Shown: positions 29,469-34,049 of the stretch, piece by piece
Position numbering within the stretch: position 1 is the first letter of the stretch
How the letters are laid out: every line of letters starts with the position of its first letter
DNA from: Candidatus Woesearchaeota archaeon
GTDB lineage: Archaea > Nanobdellota > Nanobdellia > SCGC-AAA011-G17 > JAFCDX01
DNA length: 34,049 bases
Reading direction: 5' to 3'
Assembly: GCA_018302265.1 (NCBI GenBank)
Contig: JAGVZV010000029.1
Location: 1-34,049 of the forward strand
The notes under the pieces: generated by a model
Told to the model about the DNA's origin: nothing
The model's database searches: none
What the model saw: the letters and a program-made list of their open reading frames with translations, nothing else
Position numbers and translations under genes: made by a program

Positions 29469-29512
29469 AATAAAAACGATAAATATATATACTATCCATT
29501 TAGTTTAAAAAC

Positions 29513-30208
29513 ATGAAAAATAAAATATTATTCGGATTGTTATCAATTTTGCTAGTTATTCCTTTTGTTTTAGCTTTGCAGGGAGATTATGATGGAAGTG
29601 AGTCTTACGGTGTTCCTGATATAGATGGGATGAAAGCGATGATAGAAGGGCGTGAAACATGTAATGTTGGATTAATGGATATGAATGATGATGGTTTATG
29701 CACAGAAGTGGATCTTTGGGCTATAATGGCTAATGTTGTAGGATGTGTTGATAATGATGATGATAATTATTATACTTGTGAAAATACTGGGGGGGGTTAT
29801 AATGGATTAAAAGACCTTAATGATAATGATCCTTTGGTAAATCCTGGTGCAGATGAAATATGTGGAAATGCTGTTGATGAAGATCAAGATGGTGTTTTAG
29901 ATAATGGCTGTGGAACTTTCTCTGGAATAGTTTATAGTACATTTGATTGGATTACTCCATTGGGTGGAGCAACAGTAAGCTTGTATGATCCTTTAACAGA
30001 TAAAACTTATTTATCTACTCCTTCAGGAGTGGATGGTAGTTTTACATTTAAGTTGCCAGAAGGATTAAATTATGAGTTTAATGTAATTCTTGTAGGGTAC
30101 ATTTATCCTAGCACAACATATCCATTTGCAATAGTAGATCAACCAGTTGTTATAACCGATGGTGGTACAAATAATGAGATTGTATTTATGGAGGAAGAAG
30201 TTGTATAA
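29513..30208 (+). CDS. Secreted protein with dockerin-like EF-hand pair and CarboxypepD_reg-like domain
   Basis: GDYDGSESYGVPDIDGMKAMIEG...GLMDMNDDGLCTEVDLWAIM; NPGADEICGNAVDEDQDGVLDNGC. Confidence 0.7.
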   Translation: MKNKILFGLLSILLVIPFVLALQGDYDGSESYGVPDIDGMKAMIEGRETCNVGLMDMNDDGLCTEVDLWAIMANVVGCVDNDDDNYYTCENTGGGYNGLKDLNDNDPLVNPGADEICGNAVDEDQDGVLDNGCGTFSGIVYSTFDWITPLGGATVSLYDPLTDKTYLSTPSGVDGSFTFKLPEGLNYEFNVILVGYIYPSTTYPFAIVDQPVVITDGGTNNEIVFMEEEVV

Positions 30209-30210
30209 TC

Positions 30211-30975
30211 ATGAAAAATAAATTATTACTTATCACATTAATATCTATTTTAATAGTACCTTTTGTATTATCAGCAGAATATTCTATATCAGGTACAATA
30301 TCCTTTTCTGTTGGAGGGGTAGCAACTCCTGCAGAAGGCGCACTAGTTGAATTAAGAGATATAAATAATATTCTAATTGGAGAAAATCAAGTAACAACAC
30401 TTAACGATGGAGCATACTTATTTATATTAGATGATACTTTAATTCCAGGAGCACCACCTAAAATTGTTGTAGCAACTATGCCTAATTATCCTGAAGTAGG
30501 AGAAAAATTTAAATTAACTAACGCGTATGCAGTTAATAATATTATAAGTTTAACTTTTGATTATGCATGCCCTGATTCAGATCTAGATACTTATTTTGCA
30601 GATTGGTGTGGTGGAAATGATTGCAATGATAATGAGGCTTTAATTAATCCAGCAGCATTGGATAATACTGATGATGATGTAGATAATGATTGTGATGGTT
30701 TAAAAGATGAAGATGTACCAGTCATACCTCCAGTAGGTGATGGAAGTTCAAGTTCAGGTGGAGGCGGTGGAAATAGTCACCCAGTTCTTATTACTCCAGT
30801 AGTACAAGAAACAAGAACACTTGAACAGCCAGTTGCAGAAGAACCAGTACAAGAGAGCAATGATTTAACAGGGGCAGTAACAGCAGAAACAGGCGCTGGA
30901 AATTATCTTATTGCGGGACTTATCATACTAGTTTTACTGGTAGCAGGATACTTCTTGTGGAAGAAATATAAATAA
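30211..30975 (+). CDS. Secreted/membrane-anchored protein with MopE-like motif and C-terminal TM
   Basis: Signal peptide; GGNDCNDNEALINPAALDNTDDDVDNDCDGLKDED; YLIAGLIILVLLVAGYFLWKKYK. Confidence 0.75.
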   Translation: MKNKLLLITLISILIVPFVLSAEYSISGTISFSVGGVATPAEGALVELRDINNILIGENQVTTLNDGAYLFILDDTLIPGAPPKIVVATMPNYPEVGEKFKLTNAYAVNNIISLTFDYACPDSDLDTYFADWCGGNDCNDNEALINPAALDNTDDDVDNDCDGLKDEDVPVIPPVGDGSSSSGGGGGNSHPVLITPVVQETRTLEQPVAEEPVQESNDLTGAVTAETGAGNYLIAGLIILVLLVAGYFLWKKYK

Positions 30976-30978
30976 ATT
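30951..30978. repeat. Left copy of 28-bp direct repeat flanking the second HEPN/MNT module
   Basis: CTTCTTGTGGAAGAAATATAAATAAATT; matches 31911-31938 with 1 mismatch. Confidence 0.85.
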
Positions 30979-30986
30979 AACTTTTT

Positions 30987-31286
30987 CTATTTAACCATAT
31001 CTTTTAATTTAGGACATATCTTTTTTGTAAATGCTACAACTTGCTTTGCATATTCTATAGTCAATATTTTTCCATAGTAAGTTACAGAATTTCTGAAGTA
31101 TCTTAAATCATTAAGAAATGAAATATCATTATCTAAAAACCCTGACTTTTTAAGATAAGAAATTTCTGCTTCATGGGCGTAAGATCCAGAAGAATTATAT
31201 CCATCCAAAAGGAGTTTAGCCCTTAGTTAATGGAGCATTTTTTGATTATTCCTTGCTTGATATATTCTTCAAATTCTTTTGGCAGA
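30987..31286 (-). pseudogene. Degraded HEPN toxin gene
   Basis: 5' fragment MNLPKEFEEYIKQGIIKKCSIN* then frame change into RAKLLLDGYNSSGSYAHEAEISYLKK...NDLRYFRNSVTYYGK.. Confidence 0.7.
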
Positions 31287-31287
31287 T

Positions 31288-31848
31288 TCATATTTCAATG
31301 CTCCCTTTTAATACTATTCCATTAAGTATATTATCTTTTAAATGTTTATGCATATCTTTCCAAGAATTATAAAAATTAATAGAAACTGTTCTTTCCAGCA
31401 TTTTATTAAATTTAAATAAATTTACTTCTTTTCTCTTTGTTCCAATTATGGCTATATCTATGTCTGAGCGGTTCTCTTCATCAATCCAAACATCTTCTCC
31501 CCTTGAATAGCTTCCAAAAAGAATTATAGTGCAACCAGGAAATTCATTAAATAAGAATCTTGGGAGCTCAGATTCATAAATCATCTTCAGATTTTCAACC
31601 CGCTTCATTTCAATTGCTTTTGGACTATCCCTATTAAACTCAATAGATAGAAGATTCATTGTTTTTGACTTTTTTATTTTTATAAGCCCTTCTCTTCCTA
31701 ATTCAATTAATGCATGGGAAACTGCTGTTGGGGAGACTTTCAGCATTCCAGCTATCCCTCTCAAATTCAGAATTTGCCCTGATTTTATACACAAAAGTCT
31801 AAATATTTCTGCCTGCAATCGTGTCCATTTTAATTTATACATATCCAT
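31288..31848 (-). CDS. wHTH + MNT nucleotidyltransferase, putative antitoxin
   Basis: IAGMLKVSPTAVSHALIELGREGLIKI; GSYSRGEDVWIDEENRSDIDIAIIG; start chosen at MDMYKLKW from TATA spacing (ORF track gives 31860). Confidence 0.8.
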   Translation of the reverse strand: MDMYKLKWTRLQAEIFRLLCIKSGQILNLRGIAGMLKVSPTAVSHALIELGREGLIKIKKSKTMNLLSIEFNRDSPKAIEMKRVENLKMIYESELPRFLFNEFPGCTIILFGSYSRGEDVWIDEENRSDIDIAIIGTKRKEVNLFKFNKMLERTVSINFYNSWKDMHKHLKDNILNGIVLKGSIEI

Positions 31849-31880
31849 TTTAGTTAACATGTGTCTATTTTAGTTTATAT
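31821..31880. repeat. Three tandem 20-bp repeats over the antitoxin promoter/start
   Basis: GTGTCCATTTTAATTTATAC / ATATCCATTTTAGTTAACAT / GTGTCTATTTTAGTTTATAT. Confidence 0.85.
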
Positions 31881-31910
31881 ATCTTTCGGTTTTTAACAAA
31901 TAGCCGACTT

Positions 31911-31938
31911 CTTCTTGTGGAAAAAATATAAATAAATT
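31911..31938. repeat. Right copy of the direct repeat; relic C-terminus (I)ADFFLWKKYK*
   Basis: See 30951-30978. Confidence 0.85.
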
Positions 31939-31965
31939 TAAATACAACTTCTTTTATTTTATTAC

Positions 31966-32427
31966 ATGTATTCATTACTGAGCTTTATTGGGATATTAAT
32001 TGGTATTCTAATAGCAAAATATACAAAAGAGGAATTAAAACAAGGAAAAAAGTACTTCTTGTGGATAGAGAGAGCGTCTTTAATATTAATTCTATTGGTA
32101 ATAGCATTTAATTTTAAATTATCCTGGTTGGTTCTGATAGGTTTGATGGCAGGATATTTTATTCCTGTACAATACTTGGCATTTGGCTTAATCTTAACCT
32201 CCTTTGAAAATATAATAATAGCCTGTTTAATATTTATATATGGATTGCCGTACGGTTCTCTGATAAACAAGGATAAAACCAAAAGGGTTTTAAAGGAATT
32301 AATTTTATTTATAATACCTGCATTGTTATTAATCAATAATTTTGGCTTAATGTACCAAAAAGAGTTAATCTCGGTTGCAGCAGGCATATTATTGATAAGG
32401 GGTGTAAATTGGAGTTTCAAGAAGTAA
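31966..32427 (+). CDS. Small multi-pass membrane protein, unknown
   Basis: ORF with several hydrophobic segments; overlaps the next ORF. Confidence 0.6.
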   Translation: MYSLLSFIGILIGILIAKYTKEELKQGKKYFLWIERASLILILLVIAFNFKLSWLVLIGLMAGYFIPVQYLAFGLILTSFENIIIACLIFIYGLPYGSLINKDKTKRVLKELILFIIPALLLINNFGLMYQKELISVAAGILLIRGVNWSFKK

Positions 32428-33158
32428 TAAAAGATTTAAAGCAAAAAAGAGAGCTTTCTGACTTAGATGACAGTTTCATCAAAAGCAGGGTTATGGACTA
32501 TCTAAATCAAAACAAGCTTTCTGACAAGTTCATGGAAAAGAAATTCTCAAAGACATCTGTATACAAAAGAATGTTCAAGGATATAAGAAGAAAACTGCAT
32601 GAAATCTATGGTATTTTCAGATCAGATACATTCAAAGAACATCCATCAGTAAAGGAGAGACTGGTATATTACAAGGAAATATATCACAAGATTTTCTCGA
32701 TAACAGGAAAGCCAAAGAAAATTCTAGATATTGGATGCGGATTAAACCCAATGTCTTACAAGTACTTGGGGTACAAGCCGTATTATTACGCTGCTGATAT
32801 AAGCAATTATGATGTCTCTAAAGTGTATCAATTCTTCAGGGTAAACAAGATAAGGGGAAGGGCATTTACATTCAATCTAATTGATGATCCATGCTCCAAA
32901 CTGCCTATAGTTGATGTCTGCTTCTTATTCAAGGTTCTTGAGTCATTAGAGGCTATTAAAAAGGGAATTTCCGAGAGCATAATCAAAGGATTAAGATGCG
33001 ACTGGATTGTTGTTTCCTTCTCAAAAAAACAGATCTCGGGTCTTAAAATAAGAAAAGCAGGCCGTTCCTGGTTCAGAAGAATTCTTGGAAAGCTAAAATT
33101 GCACTATGTTGTATTTGACATTGGAGATGAGATATTCTTTGTTATAAAGAGAAAATAG
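32409..33158 (+). CDS. SAM methyltransferase resembling the ArmA/FmrO 16S rRNA methyltransferase family
   Basis: KKILDIGCGLNPMSYKYLGYKPYYYAADIS; preceding helical region; apparent TTG start. Confidence 0.7.
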   Translation: MEFQEVIKDLKQKRELSDLDDSFIKSRVMDYLNQNKLSDKFMEKKFSKTSVYKRMFKDIRRKLHEIYGIFRSDTFKEHPSVKERLVYYKEIYHKIFSITGKPKKILDIGCGLNPMSYKYLGYKPYYYAADISNYDVSKVYQFFRVNKIRGRAFTFNLIDDPCSKLPIVDVCFLFKVLESLEAIKKGISESIIKGLRCDWIVVSFSKKQISGLKIRKAGRSWFRRILGKLKLHYVVFDIGDEIFFVIKRK

Positions 33159-33215
33159 ATTTATAATAAATATGTATAAACCAGAGTTAAAATATATTAA
33201 CTAAAGTTTCCATTA

Positions 33216-33893
33216 TTAAACAGGAATCAAAATCTTATCTTTTGCATTTTCCATTGATTTAACAATCAAAACTTTTTCTAAATCCAGGATTTTTTTAACA
33301 ATCAAGCTTTCAGAGTTTAGTGCGTATAAGATTGTTTTTCCAAATTTTCTTCTTGGTTTAATAATATTATACATTTCTAAAAATATCCACGAATTAAAAA
33401 TAACTTGTCTGGAGACCTCTAAGTTTCTAGCTATCTCTTCTTTAGAGAAGTCTAATGGATAATTATCTGATAAAAAATCAATTATTCTCACCTTTGTAAT
33501 ATTTGAAAATTTAGCTAAAAGTGATCTTATATTTCTTCTTATTTTTCTTTTTCGAATATTTATATTACTTAATTGTCCTTTATTTATAGATATATTTGGA
33601 TCTTTTTCAATATCTTCTAAAGTTACTAATCTTTGATTTTTTGGAGAAAATAATAAGAAAAGAACATTATCTAATTTTTTAAGTTCTTTTAATTTTTTTT
33701 CTGTTATTAGAAATTTTTTAGATTTAGTGTATCTTACTTCGATATAAAAAAGCTTATCATCTTTCTTTGCAGTTATATCAAAATGTGAAGTTGGTTGCTT
33801 TTTACTAATCCAATGAATATCCTTAAATTTTAATTTTTTAAGATATAATATTTCCTTTCTTTCATAAAATTTACCTACTTCATAAGTATTCAT
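33216..33893 (-). CDS. PD-(D/E)XK-like nuclease domain fused to wHTH
   Basis: SHFDITAKKDDKLFYIEVRYTKS; C-terminal FSKEEIARNLEVSRQVIFNSW. Confidence 0.6.
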   Translation of the reverse strand: MNTYEVGKFYERKEILYLKKLKFKDIHWISKKQPTSHFDITAKKDDKLFYIEVRYTKSKKFLITEKKLKELKKLDNVLFLLFSPKNQRLVTLEDIEKDPNISINKGQLSNINIRKRKIRRNIRSLLAKFSNITKVRIIDFLSDNYPLDFSKEEIARNLEVSRQVIFNSWIFLEMYNIIKPRRKFGKTILYALNSESLIVKKILDLEKVLIVKSMENAKDKILIPV

Positions 33894-34033
33894 TTAGTTA
33901 CCTCTATTTTTTCAATTTCTATCCTTAATAAATCTCCTTTTTCTATATTTAATAGCCGTATCATTTCTGTTGGGAGATTGATGGATAAACTTGTTCCGCT
34001 TTTTCTAACAGCCCTAATAAATTGTTCTTTCAT
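33890..34033 (-). CDS. 47-aa AbrB/SpoVT-like DNA-binding protein
   Basis: MKEQFIRAVRKSGTSLSINLPTEMIRLLNIEKGDLLRIEIEKIEVTK; ATGA overlap with 33893; missed by the ORF track (<60 aa). Confidence 0.75.
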   Translation of the reverse strand: MKEQFIRAVRKSGTSLSINLPTEMIRLLNIEKGDLLRIEIEKIEVTK

Positions 34034-34049
34034 TCTAATATAATATAAG

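Noticed and set aside
31962-32420. 152-aa minus-strand ORF opposite 31966-32427
   Set aside because: The plus-strand ORF has a coherent membrane-protein pattern, upstream TATA and overlap with the next gene; the minus frame looks like its shadow

Overview
This is an AT-rich archaeal window, probably DPANN/Woesearchaeota-like (taxonomy inferred). Core genes sit at about 6.4-11.4 kb: CCA-adding enzyme, proteasome beta subunit, aCPSF1/FttA and a tRNA. Accessory toxin-antitoxin-type modules lie on both flanks: two HEPN/MNT modules, two DUF4143 AAA ATPases, a MazEF-like pair, and an AbrB-like + PD-(D/E)XK-wHTH pair. A long surface/secreted-protein cluster (PKD, Ig-like, DUF2341, MopE-like and dockerin-like domains) fills about 14.5-31 kb. 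The strongest observation is at 11177-11384. It is a tRNA-Ser(GCU) interrupted by three bulge-helix-bulge introns (after positions 29, 37 and 59), with an 8-nt internal exon, and no ORF caller would show it. A degenerate copy of this tRNA's 3' end lies 2.5 kb downstream and brackets a region of decayed protease genes, which suggests an old tRNA-targeted integration. Several accessory modules are flanked by short direct repeats that copy the end of a neighbouring gene or its promoter. Several also carry operator-like palindromes or phased repeats at the predicted archaeal promoter. All calls were made by eye from sequence; no searches were run.
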